From: Polaribacter sp. Hel1_85
GTDB taxonomy: Bacteria; Bacteroidota; Bacteroidia; Flavobacteriales; Flavobacteriaceae
Assembly (NCBI RefSeq): GCF_000766795.1
Contig: NZ_JPDS01000001.1
Coordinates: 1,369,001-1,433,000 of the forward strand
Length of the DNA stretch: 64,000 bases
Reading direction: 5' to 3'
The notes beneath the pieces were generated by a model, which worked only from the letters and a program-made list of their open reading frames with translations, was not told the DNA's origin and made no database searches. Shown in pieces: positions 1 through 9,635 of the stretch; positions within the stretch are counted from its first letter, which is position 1; every line of letters starts with the position of its first letter. The position numbers were made by a program, and so were the translations under genes.

Positions 1-1112
1 ATCGTAACACTAATAGGTAACGTTATTCTGTAAAACTTAGAATTATTAATAATCGCACCATTATTTCCTAAAAAACCATTGTATAACTTCAGTGAAGAAA
101 TCATTAAAACAACTAATGCGCCACCAGCATATTCTACAGGTAATAACTTGAATAGTTGACCTACATTAGCATTTATCAAAACAAAGAAAAGCCCGCTAAT
201 TAACAGTAAATTAATAGAACTTTTTTTATATAAAGAAGCTACTTCTTTATGATTTTCTTCATTTAAAGTTTTAGATGTTAGAGGTTGTAAAATATTTAAC
301 ATTGCTCTACTTGGCGCCTCAATAAAAGAACCAATAAAGACTGCTACAGAATAATAAGCAGCTTTTACTAAAGATTCTTTTCCTGGAATCATAAACTTAT
401 CAATATCTAAAATAATTGCGCCAGCACTTCCTGCTAAAATAATATAACCAGAAAAATGGAGTACTTCTTTAAAATTATCCGGTTTAGAAAAGGTGAATTT
501 TGGCATATATAATTTGAATGCATAAAACATCATTACAAACATTCTTAAAAAGTACGCTCCCGTTAAATAATAAATAAATTCTGCCTTTGTAATAAGCTCA
601 AAATAAACAGCAAATAGTAAAATCATTACTACAACTCTATTCCAAAGTTCTTTTAAAATGTTTCCAAAAACAGATTGAAATTGAACTTTAGCCCATGCAT
701 AAAAAATTTCGAAATAAGCACAAGCAACTGCTACCAAATAAATTACAAACGTATAATCTTTTATTATTGGGTTTTCTATTGATAGATAATCTCCTATTTC
801 ATTATAAAAAAGGTTACCAAAATAAGCAATTGGTATTGCCACTAACAATGGTAAAAACAAAACAGAGGACAAGAAACGATCTTGTTCTAATTTTGTAAAA
901 TAACTTGAAAAATATTTTACAATTGTATGATGAATTCCTAATGCAATTAAAGGCATTAATAAGTTTGATGTAGATAATAAAAAAGTAACCAAACCATAAT
1001 ATTCATCTTCAAGAAAACGAGTATATAAAAACAAGGTATTTATTCCACCAAAGGCAAAACCTAAGTAAATAAAAAGTGTATTCTTAAAAGATTGTTTTAA
1101 TATAATTCCCAT
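1..1112 (-). CDS. Polysaccharide flippase, Wzx-like (partial, C-terminus beyond window)
   Basis: The reading frame starts at an ATG (complement of 1110-1112) and runs without a stop through the left edge of the window, so about 370 residues are visible and the C-terminus is missing. The translation begins MGIILKQSFKNTLFIYLGFA and is a succession of hydrophobic segments, typical of the MATE/MOP-superfamily O-antigen and polysaccharide flippases that move undecaprenyl-linked glycans across the inner membrane. It follows the frameshifted glycosyltransferase by 4 bases and is the last visible member of a minus-strand glycan operon. The family call rests on hydropathy, residues such as GSFIEAPSRAMLNILQPL and gene context; the substrate is unknown. 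Confidence 0.85.
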   Translation of the reverse strand, partial: MGIILKQSFKNTLFIYLGFAFGGINTLFLYTRFLEDEYYGLVTFLLSTSNLLMPLIALGIHHTIVKYFSSYFTKLEQDRFLSSVLFLPLLVAIPIAYFGNLFYNEIGDYLSIENPIIKDYTFVIYLVAVACAYFEIFYAWAKVQFQSVFGNILKELWNRVVVMILLFAVYFELITKAEFIYYLTGAYFLRMFVMMFYAFKLYMPKFTFSKPDNFKEVLHFSGYIILAGSAGAIILDIDKFMIPGKESLVKAAYYSVAVFIGSFIEAPSRAMLNILQPLTSKTLNEENHKEVASLYKKSSINLLLISGLFFVLINANVGQLFKLLPVEYAGGALVVLMISSLKLYNGFLGNNGAIINNSKFYRITLPISVT

Positions 1113-1116
1113 TTTA

Positions 1117-2380
1117 CTAATGTAGACTTTTAATTATTGATGCTAACTTTTTAGTTAATTCTTTTCTGTGATATTTTTCAATATTTTTAGAATTCACTTC
1201 TAAACTACCTTCATTATATTGAAGATAAAGTTTTAATATTTCTGATGACAACTCTTTCTCATTAGAAAAATCAACAACACAACCCGCATTTGTTTCTTTT
1301 AGAATTTCTGATAAATCTCCTTCTTTTGGTCCAATAGCTAAAATGGGTCTTTTTGCTGTTAAATACTCAAATAGTTTTCCGGTTAAAATCCCTTTAGACT
1401 TTTCTATATTCGGAATTAACAACAATAATACTTGTGCTTTTTTCTGATATTCTATTGCTTCAAAATGATTTACGTAACCAACAAAATTTACATTTTCAAG
1501 TAAATTATTATTGCCAACTTCTGTTTTAACTTCATCAGAAATATCACCGATAAAATTAAGTTTTAAATCTCTTTTAAAGTTTTCATTCTGAGAACAAAGT
1601 TTTTTTAAAACTCTAAATAAAACCTTTGGATTGCTTTGTTTTGGTAACAAACCAATGTAAGAAATCGTAAATTTTTTATCTAACCTTATAATATTTCTAG
1701 TGGATACTTCATCATCAAAACCATTGGTAATCACCTCTACTCTATTGGCAGTTTTTTTAAATTCTTCTTTTAGAGTATTACTAACTGTTAAAATACAATC
1801 TGCATTTTTTTAAAACAGCTTCTTCTAACTTTCTATTTTTGTTTTTTGCGAATGAAAGCTGATTAAAATCTTTATTATAATACAAATCAGACCATGGATC
1901 TCTAAAATCTGCAATCCATTTTATATTGTTTTTTTGCTGTAATTTATGAGCAATTAAATGCATGCTATGAGGTGGACCTGTAGAAATTATAGCATCAATT
2001 TTGTTTGAATCTAAATATTCTTGTAGATATTTCACAGAAGGTTTTACCCAAAATATTTTAGGATCAGGAATAAAGAAATTTCCTCGAACAAAGGATAACA
2101 AACCACTTTTACTTACATTTGAAACACCACTTTTCTGTGATTTATTTTTCTTCCAAAAAAGAAGATTTGTTGGTTCCCAAATTGATTGTTTTAAAACTTC
2201 TATATTTTTTGGAACTTCTTTAATTAACGTATTATCTTCTTTCGGGTAATTCACATTATCAACAGTATATACAACAGGTTCTATTCCGAATTCTTGTAAA
2301 TATTTTACAAATTTCAACCAACGTTGAACTCCAGAACCTCCTGCAGGTGGCCAATAATATGTAATTATTAGTACTTTCAA
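1117..2380 (-). pseudogene. Family-4 glycosyltransferase broken by a +1 frameshift in an A7 run
   Basis: Two reading frames (2380-1781 and 1734-1117) together make one GT4-type glycosyltransferase of about 420 residues. The N-terminal part has the Bacteroidota signature YYWPPAGGSGVQRW, and the C-terminal part has the nucleotide-sugar half (GLLPKQSNP, GYVNHFEAIEYQ, LTGKLFEYLTAKRPILA). The frame breaks at seven T on the plus strand (1805-1811). Removing one base restores VLKNADCILTVSNTLKEEF and joins the halves, and the total length is 3n+1. The start appears to be TTG, giving a TTGA overlap with the stop of the preceding glycosyltransferase. It is either a recent pseudogene, a phase-variable gene or a homopolymer sequencing error. 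Acceptor and sugar are unknown. Confidence 0.8.
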
Positions 2381-3567
2381 TTTTGTAAATTATCGTATAA
2401 ATGTAGTAGTTTTTTTGAAGTTTGCTCCCATGAAAATTTATTCTTAATAAAATTTTCACCGTTTTTTCCTAATTCATTTCTTAATTCAGAATTTTCATAA
2501 AGAATTAATACTTTATCAGAAAAGTCATTAACATCTCTATCTTTATGAACTAAACCTGTGTTATTTTTTTCTACCAACCCTTTTTGAGCAGTTGCATTAC
2601 TTACCAAAAGTGGTTTTGCTAAACTCATGTATTGAAAAATTTTATTTGCATAAGCTACATCATGTTGCAAATTTCTATGCAAAGGCGAAATACAAATTTC
2701 ACTTGCCAAAATATAAGATTGAAATAAAGAAACATTTTGCCATCCTTCAAAATCAACATATTTTTCAAGGTTTAAATCTTTTACTTGTTGTTTTAAAACA
2801 ACATCTGTAGTATTCTTACCAACAATAACTAACTTAATATTTGGTATTACATCTTTTAAAGAAATTAAAGATTCTATTACAGTTTGCAAACCTCTTCTTA
2901 AATGAGTATCTCCTAAATACAGAAGAACAAAATTATTTTTATACTTATTGATGATCGAATTATCTAAAGTATAATTTTTATAAAATGATTCTCTAATAGT
3001 GTTTGGCACTAAAACCAATTTGTCTTTTGATGTTGGAATTCTTTCTTCTAAATTTTCGAGAAATTCTGGTGAAACAGAAATCACTTTATCTGCTTTTTCT
3101 ATAAACTCTCTTTCTTTAATTTTCCATTTTGATGGAGAAATAATATATTTTCCAGGAAATTTTTGAAGATGTGGATACAGTTTCATCACTTCTGGCATAT
3201 TATCATGCAAATCTAAAACAACAGGTAATTTAAACGTTTTATTTGCACTATATACAGCCTCTGCAATTCTTATATCATGTATATGTAAAGCATCAATATT
3301 TGTTTCTTTTATAAATTGATGAATCTTGTTTTTCATCAAAAAAGTATAAAAAGGAACAGTGTAAGCTAAGGCAGATAATTTATACTTTAGTTTATTAGAA
3401 GCATATCTTTTTACTTGAATTCCATTAATAATTTCTGATTTCTTTTCATTTGCATATTTTAAACAAAAAAGAAAAACTTCATGTCCGTTATTTACTAAAG
3501 AAACTGCTTCATTTTCTACCCTTGGATCAGGTGGAAACTGAGCATCTAAAATCATTCCTATTTTCAT
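2377..3567 (-). CDS. Family-4 glycosyltransferase
   Basis: A 396-residue cytoplasmic or membrane-associated glycosyltransferase with a GT-B architecture. The N-terminal Rossmann domain opens with MKIGMILDAQFPPDPRVENE. The C-terminal nucleotide-sugar-binding domain includes LLYLGDTHLRRGLQTVI, VDFEGW and the EX7E-like region ISPLHRNLQHDVAYANKIFQ. It probably transfers an activated sugar to a lipid-linked oligosaccharide. Its ATG overlaps the stop of the YfhO-like gene (ATGA) and its own stop overlaps the next start (TTGA), so the genes are translationally coupled. The donor sugar cannot be read from sequence. Confidence 0.88.
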   Translation of the reverse strand: MKIGMILDAQFPPDPRVENEAVSLVNNGHEVFLFCLKYANEKKSEIINGIQVKRYASNKLKYKLSALAYTVPFYTFLMKNKIHQFIKETNIDALHIHDIRIAEAVYSANKTFKLPVVLDLHDNMPEVMKLYPHLQKFPGKYIISPSKWKIKEREFIEKADKVISVSPEFLENLEERIPTSKDKLVLVPNTIRESFYKNYTLDNSIINKYKNNFVLLYLGDTHLRRGLQTVIESLISLKDVIPNIKLVIVGKNTTDVVLKQQVKDLNLEKYVDFEGWQNVSLFQSYILASEICISPLHRNLQHDVAYANKIFQYMSLAKPLLVSNATAQKGLVEKNNTGLVHKDRDVNDFSDKVLILYENSELRNELGKNGENFIKNKFSWEQTSKKLLHLYDNLQN

Positions 3568-5981
3568 GCTTTCTTCTTCTTTTCATAAAAGAACCAACCA
3601 ATTGATATTAAAATTAGTAAAGCATAAGATGATAATGATATTATTTTTCCTTGTTGAATTACTTTTGGCTCAAACTTGAACACAATTTCATGATTTCCTG
3701 CTGGAACTATCATTCCTCGTAAAACATAATTTACTCTAAAATGTGGAGTTAATTCTCCATTAACATAAGCATTCCAACCTTCTTTATAATAGATTTCAGA
3801 AAATACAGCAAACTGTTCTTTTTCTGTTTTAGATTGATAGGTTAATGTTGTAAGATCATTCTTAACCAATTCTATTCTTGCAGTTGAATCTATTTCTTGT
3901 GGAAACTTTATTGCCTTCTTCTTTTCAAATGGTTTAGCAAAAACTGCCTGTATTTTAGTATTTAAAGAATCTAATGCTTGTATTTCTTCATTTGCAGAAT
4001 TTACAACTTTTACATTTTCTACAAACCAAGCATTTCCATTTGCATCAGGATTTAGTTGTGCTTGTTTTTCTCCTTTATCATTACCAATTATAAAATACTT
4101 GGTATTTAACATGTTTAAAACCTGCATGTTATTTTTTGCTATTTGATATTCAAACAGCTCATTATAACGTCCTAATTTTGCAGCATGGTAACCACCAATT
4201 GAATTATGAAAATAAGATGTACTTCCATCATTCATAGGATTTACAGTAAAATTACCAACTCTAAAATGTGCTTTATCTTGTAAAATTATTTTATCGGCAG
4301 TAGAAGCTGTAAATGGTTTTTCTATTTTTCTAGACGATTTAAAATCATCTTCCTTTACATATTTTTTATCAACCGAAATTAAATCAAACAGTATAAAAGC
4401 AACTAATACTAATATTGCTACACCTTGTTTTAATTTGTTCTTTAATAACATAAATAAAACTCCAGCAGAAAGTAACATTAAAATTATAGAACGTAAAGAG
4501 TCTATTAACAACATCGATTTTCTATCAGAAATTATTGCATCTATTAATCCCGGTAATTGTGCGTATTGTGAATCTCTTGTTCCTTCGAAAGTGGCAAAAC
4601 CATGAGCTAATAAAAACCCAACAATTATTAATCCACCAAAAACATACATAGTTTTCTTTAATGCATCTTGTTTTTCTTCTAAAGAAACAGAAGATGAAAA
4701 GAATTCTTTTAATGCTAAAACACCTAAAATTGGGACACACAATTCTGCAATAACTTGTATCGATGAAACTGCTCTAAACTTGTTGTATAAAGGAAAATAA
4801 TCAATAAAAAAGTTGGTTAACACATCAAAATTTCTTCCCCAACTCATTAATATTGAAAAAACCGTTGCAGCAACTAACCATTGTTTTAATCTTCCTTTTA
4901 CTAAGAAAAATCCTAAAAAGAATAAAAAGAAAACTACAGCCCCAATATAAGCAGGCGCTTCTACAATTGTTTGATCTCCCCAATAGGTTAAAACTTGAGA
5001 AGCATAATCTTTGGCTACTTTTTTTCCTGCAGCATCTTCTATCGTTTGATAGAATTTAGAATCTTCTCCCAATTTTTCAACTGTTCCTCCACCCATAAAA
5101 CGTGGAATAAACAGATTAAAAGTTTCTAGTTTAGCATAACTGTATTCTGTAATATATGCTTTATCTAATCCTATTGAAGCTTCTTTTTTAGATCCATCTG
5201 TATTTATTGTTAATTCAGATTTTCCCCTTGTACTATGGTCTGCATATTCTTTCATCGCCATTAAACGCGAAGAATTTGCTCCAATTCCTAATAAAACAGC
5301 TGCAATAATTACCACACTTTGTTTTATAAAAACCAGAATCGTTTTTTCTTTAATTGCATTTATAAGTTCTACGATTCCTAATATTAATAAACAGAATCCT
5401 AGGTAATAAGTCATTTGAGGATGATTAGAATAAATTTCTAAAGCCATTGCAACTCCTGTTACCACAAAACCAAGAATGTATCTTTTCTGAAAAACCCACA
5501 AAATTCCTGCTAAAACCAAAGGCATATATGCAATTGCATGTGCTTTTGCATTATGTCCTGCTCCAAAAATGATAATCAAATATGTAGAAAACCCAAAGGC
5601 GAGTGCTCCTAAAATTGCCAATCTCCAATTGACTTTTAAAGCCATCATCAATACAAAAAAACTTAGAAAATAAAGAAAAGTATAATCTGCTGGTCTTGGT
5701 AAAAAACGTAAAGTTCTATCTAATAATCTTACAAAATCATTCGGATAATAAGCACTTACTTGATACGCTGGCATCCCACTAAAAGAAGCTCCAGTCCAAT
5801 AAGGTTCTGCATTTTTGTCTGCCCTAAAATCATTAATATCTTTTACCATACCTCTAAATTGAGTGATATCAGATTGATTTAGTTTTTGCCCTTTTAAAAC
5901 CGGGTGAAAATATATGATTGAAGCTAATGCAAAAATTACAATAGCTATAATATAAGGTATAACTTTATTAAAAATTTTCAA
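3564..5981 (-). CDS. YfhO-family polytopic membrane protein
   Basis: An 805-residue protein with about a dozen predicted transmembrane segments in the first 550 residues, then a soluble domain (about 560-770) and a final C-terminal helix before a KKKKA tail. The layout and motifs (FRGMVKDINDFRADK near the N-terminus, GWNAYVNGELTPHFRVNYVL near the C-terminus) match the bacterial YfhO family. In Firmicutes this family takes part in glycosylating wall polymers with a GT-C type fold. Here it lies upstream of two glycosyltransferases and a flippase, so a role in modifying a surface glycan at the periplasmic face is likely. The stop overlaps the next ATG. Confidence 0.85.
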   Translation of the reverse strand: MKIFNKVIPYIIAIVIFALASIIYFHPVLKGQKLNQSDITQFRGMVKDINDFRADKNAEPYWTGASFSGMPAYQVSAYYPNDFVRLLDRTLRFLPRPADYTFLYFLSFFVLMMALKVNWRLAILGALAFGFSTYLIIIFGAGHNAKAHAIAYMPLVLAGILWVFQKRYILGFVVTGVAMALEIYSNHPQMTYYLGFCLLILGIVELINAIKEKTILVFIKQSVVIIAAVLLGIGANSSRLMAMKEYADHSTRGKSELTINTDGSKKEASIGLDKAYITEYSYAKLETFNLFIPRFMGGGTVEKLGEDSKFYQTIEDAAGKKVAKDYASQVLTYWGDQTIVEAPAYIGAVVFFLFFLGFFLVKGRLKQWLVAATVFSILMSWGRNFDVLTNFFIDYFPLYNKFRAVSSIQVIAELCVPILGVLALKEFFSSSVSLEEKQDALKKTMYVFGGLIIVGFLLAHGFATFEGTRDSQYAQLPGLIDAIISDRKSMLLIDSLRSIILMLLSAGVLFMLLKNKLKQGVAILVLVAFILFDLISVDKKYVKEDDFKSSRKIEKPFTASTADKIILQDKAHFRVGNFTVNPMNDGSTSYFHNSIGGYHAAKLGRYNELFEYQIAKNNMQVLNMLNTKYFIIGNDKGEKQAQLNPDANGNAWFVENVKVVNSANEEIQALDSLNTKIQAVFAKPFEKKKAIKFPQEIDSTARIELVKNDLTTLTYQSKTEKEQFAVFSEIYYKEGWNAYVNGELTPHFRVNYVLRGMIVPAGNHEIVFKFEPKVIQQGKIISLSSYALLILISIGWFFYEKKKKA

Positions 5982-6012
5982 GTGAATACTTTTTAGTTAA
6001 TGAAATCTCAAA

Positions 6013-6270
6013 TTAATCAACTTCCTCAAAATCAACATATTCACCAACAGAATCTTTACCCTGTTGTTGCTTTGTTGGTTTTTTATCAATTACAGTTTCT
6101 CCTTCTGGCACAGTACTTTTTTGTTGTTGTCCTCCTCCATATTGCTGTTCAGCTTTCTTTTTGATTGTTTCTGCCGCTTTTTTCATTAAAAAAGGTGCAA
6201 ATAATCGTGCTAAAAACTTAAAAGCATAGTAAAAAAGAAGTATAAAGAATATAGTCTTTAGTAAACCCAT
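6013..6270 (-). CDS. DUF4834 family small membrane protein
   Basis: An 85-residue protein with one N-terminal membrane segment (about residues 4-27), a short basic helix (KKAAETIKKKAEQQ) and a polar tail rich in Gln, Gly and Lys that ends in an acidic stretch. This is the pattern of the Bacteroidota-restricted DUF4834 family, whose function is unknown. It lies 31 bases upstream of the YfhO-like gene and may head the glycan operon. The divergent outer-membrane protein gene starts 180 bases away. Confidence 0.75.
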   Translation of the reverse strand: MGLLKTIFFILLFYYAFKFLARLFAPFLMKKAAETIKKKAEQQYGGGQQQKSTVPEGETVIDKKPTKQQQGKDSVGEYVDFEEVD

Positions 6271-6399
6271 TTAAATTTATGTTTATAAAAAAATCATTCA
6301 AAAATAACAATTTGAAGACAATTGAAGCGTTAACAAACTATAAAACTTTCATAAACTCAAAAAAGTATTGTTTGCTTTTAAAAAATAGCATTTTTAACC

Positions 6400-6407
6400 T
6401 ATGTTTG
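6400..6407 (+). promoter_or_regulatory. Candidate Bacteroidota -7 box for the outer-membrane protein gene
   Basis: TATGTTTG matches the TAnnTTTG -7 consensus and lies 42 bases before the ATG at 6450. TTG triplets lie upstream, but the nearest is about 25 bases away, slightly longer than the usual 17-23. Confidence 0.45.
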
Positions 6408-6449
6408 TGTTAATTGATAGATACTATATTTAAAATTGTATTCTAATTT

Positions 6450-7610
6450 ATGAAGAACTTTTTTTCGAATCTCTTTTTATTCTTTTCCCTACTTGTAATC
6501 AACTCAATACAAGCACAATATACAAATGTAATCAATTCTAACAAACCTGGTTTTTCAGAAAGCCCCTATAGTGTTGGCTCGGGAGTATATCAATTTGAAA
6601 GTAATTTTTTCTTAAAAAACACAAGTATAGAGCCTACTTTTTCTAGACCACAATCTTTTGGTGTAGACTTGCTTTTTAGAACAAGTTTTTTTCTTGATAA
6701 ATTAGAATTAAATACTCAATTAACGTATCAAAGAGACAAAGTAGCTTTTAAAAATATTTTTACTTCTCATTATTTTTCATCAGGATTAAGCAAGTTTACA
6801 ATTGGAGCGAAATACTTATTATTTCAACCAGAATACACAGATAAAACAAAAGAAGTTAGAAGCTGGAAAAAACGAAATGCATTTGACAAAAAACGTTTTA
6901 TTCCTTCTGTAGCTTTATACTTAGGGATGAATACTGATTTTGTAAACGAAATTCATAAAACAGAAAGTATTACACCAAAAGTGGGTATTTTATTACAACA
7001 CAATCTTACTAACCAATTCAACGTTATTTCAAATGTTTATTATGATAAAATTGGCACTGATTTCTCTGAAATATCATATATAATTACTGCAACACAAAAT
7101 TTTGGTTCTAGATGGTCTGGTTTTTTAGAACATCAAGGAATTTTTCAAAAATATCAGAATAATTTAAATTTAGGAACAGGATTAGCATACCTGTTTAGTA
7201 AAGATTTTCAAATAAATGCTTCTTCAAGATACCTTATAGAAGGAAAAGCTTCCGGGTTTTATGGTAGTTTAGGAATCTCATATAGAATTGACAACCACGA
7301 AGATTCTTATGTAGATTTAGATGCACAAGAAGTACTATTGAAAGATACTCCAATTACAAGATACAATAAAAGTCAACGCGGTTTTTTTAATAGATTATTG
7401 AATATTTTCAAGAAAAAGGAAAGTAAAAAATCTACTAGAAAAAGACCTAGTAGAAGTAGAAAGCAAACTTCAACAAAAAAGAAAAAAAGTGGTTTTTTAG
7501 GTTTGTTTGGAAAGAAAAAACCGAAAGTAAAAAAGAAAGAAACCGATATAGAAAAACTAGAAAGAGAAATAAAAGAGCTAGAAAAGGAAATGAAGAAAAA
7601 TAACAAATAG
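6450..7610 (+). CDS. Outer-membrane beta-barrel (transporter-like) with Lys-rich C-terminal tail
   Basis: A 386-residue protein with a signal peptide (cleavage after SIQA, about residue 22). Residues 25-280 alternate in the manner of beta strands and resemble the Bacteroidota 'transporter' barrels related to the phenol_MetA_deg family. The last 90 residues are unusual: an extremely basic stretch of Lys, Arg and Ser (about 305-365), then a charged heptad-like helix (EKLEREIKELEKEMKKNNK). The barrel call is from strand periodicity and the N-terminal SNKPGFSESPYSVGSGVYQFE. The tail may bind peptidoglycan, DNA or LPS, but nothing in the sequence decides which. The next gene starts 18 bases downstream. 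Confidence 0.65.
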   Translation: MKNFFSNLFLFFSLLVINSIQAQYTNVINSNKPGFSESPYSVGSGVYQFESNFFLKNTSIEPTFSRPQSFGVDLLFRTSFFLDKLELNTQLTYQRDKVAFKNIFTSHYFSSGLSKFTIGAKYLLFQPEYTDKTKEVRSWKKRNAFDKKRFIPSVALYLGMNTDFVNEIHKTESITPKVGILLQHNLTNQFNVISNVYYDKIGTDFSEISYIITATQNFGSRWSGFLEHQGIFQKYQNNLNLGTGLAYLFSKDFQINASSRYLIEGKASGFYGSLGISYRIDNHEDSYVDLDAQEVLLKDTPITRYNKSQRGFFNRLLNIFKKKESKKSTRKRPSRSRKQTSTKKKKSGFLGLFGKKKPKVKKKETDIEKLEREIKELEKEMKKNNK

Positions 7611-7628
7611 AAATGCTATTTTTGTAAT

Positions 7629-8750
7629 ATGATTACAATCAAAAAAGTTACTTCCAAAAAAGAAATGAAAGCTTTTGTGCTTTTTCCTTTTTCATTATAC
7701 AAAGACAACAAATATTGGGTTCCACCAATTATAAAAGACGAAATTGATAATTTTGATCCTGCTAAAAACCCTGTTTTCGAAAATGCTGATGCTCAGTTTT
7801 TTGTAGCAATAAAAAACAATAAAATTGTTGGTAGAGTTATTGCTATTATCAATTGGTTTGAAGTTGAAAAACAACAAATTAAAAAAATGCGTTTTGGGTG
7901 GTTTGATGTAATTGATGATATTGAAGTTAGTAAAGTTTTACTCAATAAAGTTAAAGAGATTGGAATAGAAAATAAACTCGAATATATTGAAGGTCCTGTA
8001 GGTTTTAACAATTTAGACAAAACAGGTGTTTTAATTGAAGGTTTCGATCATTTAGGAACCATGATTACTTGGTATAATCACCCCTATTACAAGGAACATT
8101 TAGAACAGTTAGGTTTTGTAAAAGAGAAAGAATATCTAGAAAATAAATTCAAATTTAAAAATGTTGATGGTGTTTATTTTGATAGAATTAGTAACATTTT
8201 AAAAAGACGTTTTAAACTAAAAGCTTTAGATTTTACAAAGACAAAAGACATTATGCCTTATGTAGATGAAATGTTCGAAGTTTTTAGTGCAGCGTATTCT
8301 AAACTATCAACTTTTGTTCCTATTTCTGATGCTCAAATTGCGTTTTTTAAAAAGAAATACATTTCATTTATCAACCCAGAATACATAAAATTTGTGGTTG
8401 ATGAAAACAATAAATTAGTTGCTTTTGCAATTGTAATGCCTTCTTTTTCGGAAGCTTTACAAAAAGCGAAAGGAAAATTATTTCCTTTTGGATTGTTTCA
8501 TTTATTAAAAGCTAGAAAACACGCAAAAGACGTTACTTTCTATTTAATTGGTGTGCATCCAGATTATCAGAATAAAGGTGTACATGCCATTATTTTTGAT
8601 CAATACACAAAAACATTCGCTCCTTTAGGTATTGACAACTGTATTAGAACTCCTGAGTTAGAAGACAACGAAGCGATTAAAAAATTGTGGGAAAACTTTA
8701 AACCTGTAACTCATAAAAGACGTAGAACTTATAAAAAGAGTATTCAGTAA
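7629..8750 (+). CDS. GNAT-like N-acetyltransferase (YghO-type)
   Basis: A 373-residue cytoplasmic protein. The C-terminal half contains a GNAT-like acetyl-CoA motif, VHPDYQNKGVHAIIFDQY (about 315-332), preceded by the strand FYLIG. The N-terminal half (YKDNKYWVPP, FFVAIKNNKIVGRVIAIINW) resembles a second, degenerate GNAT fold. This double-GNAT layout is shared with E. coli YghO-like proteins of unknown substrate. It starts 18 bases after the barrel gene and may be co-transcribed with it. Confidence 0.7.
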   Translation: MITIKKVTSKKEMKAFVLFPFSLYKDNKYWVPPIIKDEIDNFDPAKNPVFENADAQFFVAIKNNKIVGRVIAIINWFEVEKQQIKKMRFGWFDVIDDIEVSKVLLNKVKEIGIENKLEYIEGPVGFNNLDKTGVLIEGFDHLGTMITWYNHPYYKEHLEQLGFVKEKEYLENKFKFKNVDGVYFDRISNILKRRFKLKALDFTKTKDIMPYVDEMFEVFSAAYSKLSTFVPISDAQIAFFKKKYISFINPEYIKFVVDENNKLVAFAIVMPSFSEALQKAKGKLFPFGLFHLLKARKHAKDVTFYLIGVHPDYQNKGVHAIIFDQYTKTFAPLGIDNCIRTPELEDNEAIKKLWENFKPVTHKRRRTYKKSIQ

Positions 8751-8806
8751 TTTAGTCTTCAGTGGCAGTCGCAGTTTTCAGTTATCACGAATGAAAAAAA
8801 TAACGA

Positions 8807-8856
8807 ATGTCATCTCGAAATGAGCTTTTTTAGCGATTGAGAAATCTCAATTTTGA
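8807..8856. repeat. Flavobacterial intergenic repeat (degenerate)
   Basis: The 136-base gap before rsmE contains GTCATCTCGAAATGAGC followed by GATTGAGAAATCTCAA. These are complementary in their CTCGAAATGAG / GAGAAATCTC parts and resemble the short palindromic repeats common between genes in this family. Immediately upstream is CAGTTTTCAGTTATCA, kin to the tandem array at 63600. Confidence 0.45.
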
Positions 8857-8886
8857 CCTTTAATTATTAAACTTTGAACCCACAGC

Positions 8887-9594
8887 ATGCAACTATTTTA
8901 TAATTCAGAAATTACTGTAGAAACAACACAAATTACTTTCGATAAAATTGAAAGTAAACATATTGTACGTGTTTTACGTAAAAAAGAAAATGACATTCTT
9001 AAAATCACAAACGGAAAGAGTTATTTGTTTGATGTTAAAATCATAGTTCCAAGTGATAAAAAATGCGTTGCAGAAGTTATTCATTCTGAAGAAAAACCAA
9101 AACCTTGGAATTATTATTTACATATTGCAATTGCTCCTACAAAACTGAATGACAGAATAGAATGGTTTTTAGAAAAAGCAACAGAAATTGGTATTGATGA
9201 AATTACCCCAATTATTTGTACTAACTCAGAACGTAGAGTGGTTAAATTAGAACGATTTGAAAAAATCATTCAATCTGCCATGAAACAATCTTTAAAATTT
9301 ACATTGCCAAAACTAAATGCTCCTGTTAAACTAAATCAATTTATCAATCAAGATTTTGAAGGACAAGTTTGTATTGCACATTGTGAGGAACAAGATAAAA
9401 ACTTATTACAATCTGTTATAAAACCATCAGAAAAAACAACTATTTTAATTGGACCAGAAGGCGATTTTTCTGTTGATGAAATAAAAAAATTTTTAGATAA
9501 AGACTTCACTCCTATTTCTTTAGGTGAAAGTAGATTACGTACAGAAACTGCTGCATTAGTTGCTGTAAATACGGTTTCGTTTATCAATCAGTAA
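8887..9594 (+). CDS. rsmE: 16S rRNA m3U1498 methyltransferase RsmE
   Basis: A 235-residue SPOUT-fold methyltransferase of usual family length. It uses S-adenosylmethionine to methylate N3 of U1498 in 16S rRNA of the small subunit. Visible features are the N-terminal PUA-like RNA-binding domain (KIESKHIVRVLRKKENDILK), the central KATEIGIDEITPI, and the C-terminal knot motifs ILIGPEGDFS (about 186-195) and LGESRLRTETAAL (about 212-224). The start ATG gives the full PUA domain. It stands alone behind a repeat-containing gap. Confidence 0.95.
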   Translation: MQLFYNSEITVETTQITFDKIESKHIVRVLRKKENDILKITNGKSYLFDVKIIVPSDKKCVAEVIHSEEKPKPWNYYLHIAIAPTKLNDRIEWFLEKATEIGIDEITPIICTNSERRVVKLERFEKIIQSAMKQSLKFTLPKLNAPVKLNQFINQDFEGQVCIAHCEEQDKNLLQSVIKPSEKTTILIGPEGDFSVDEIKKFLDKDFTPISLGESRLRTETAALVAVNTVSFINQ

Positions 9595-9635
9595 GTTTTT
9601 CTTATATTGCTTTCTTATTCGTACTAAATTAAAGA

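Noticed and set aside
7373..7606. Open frame of 77 codons on the minus strand
   Set aside because: It is the complement of the Lys-rich tail and reads as Phe/Leu/Ser runs; it is a shadow.
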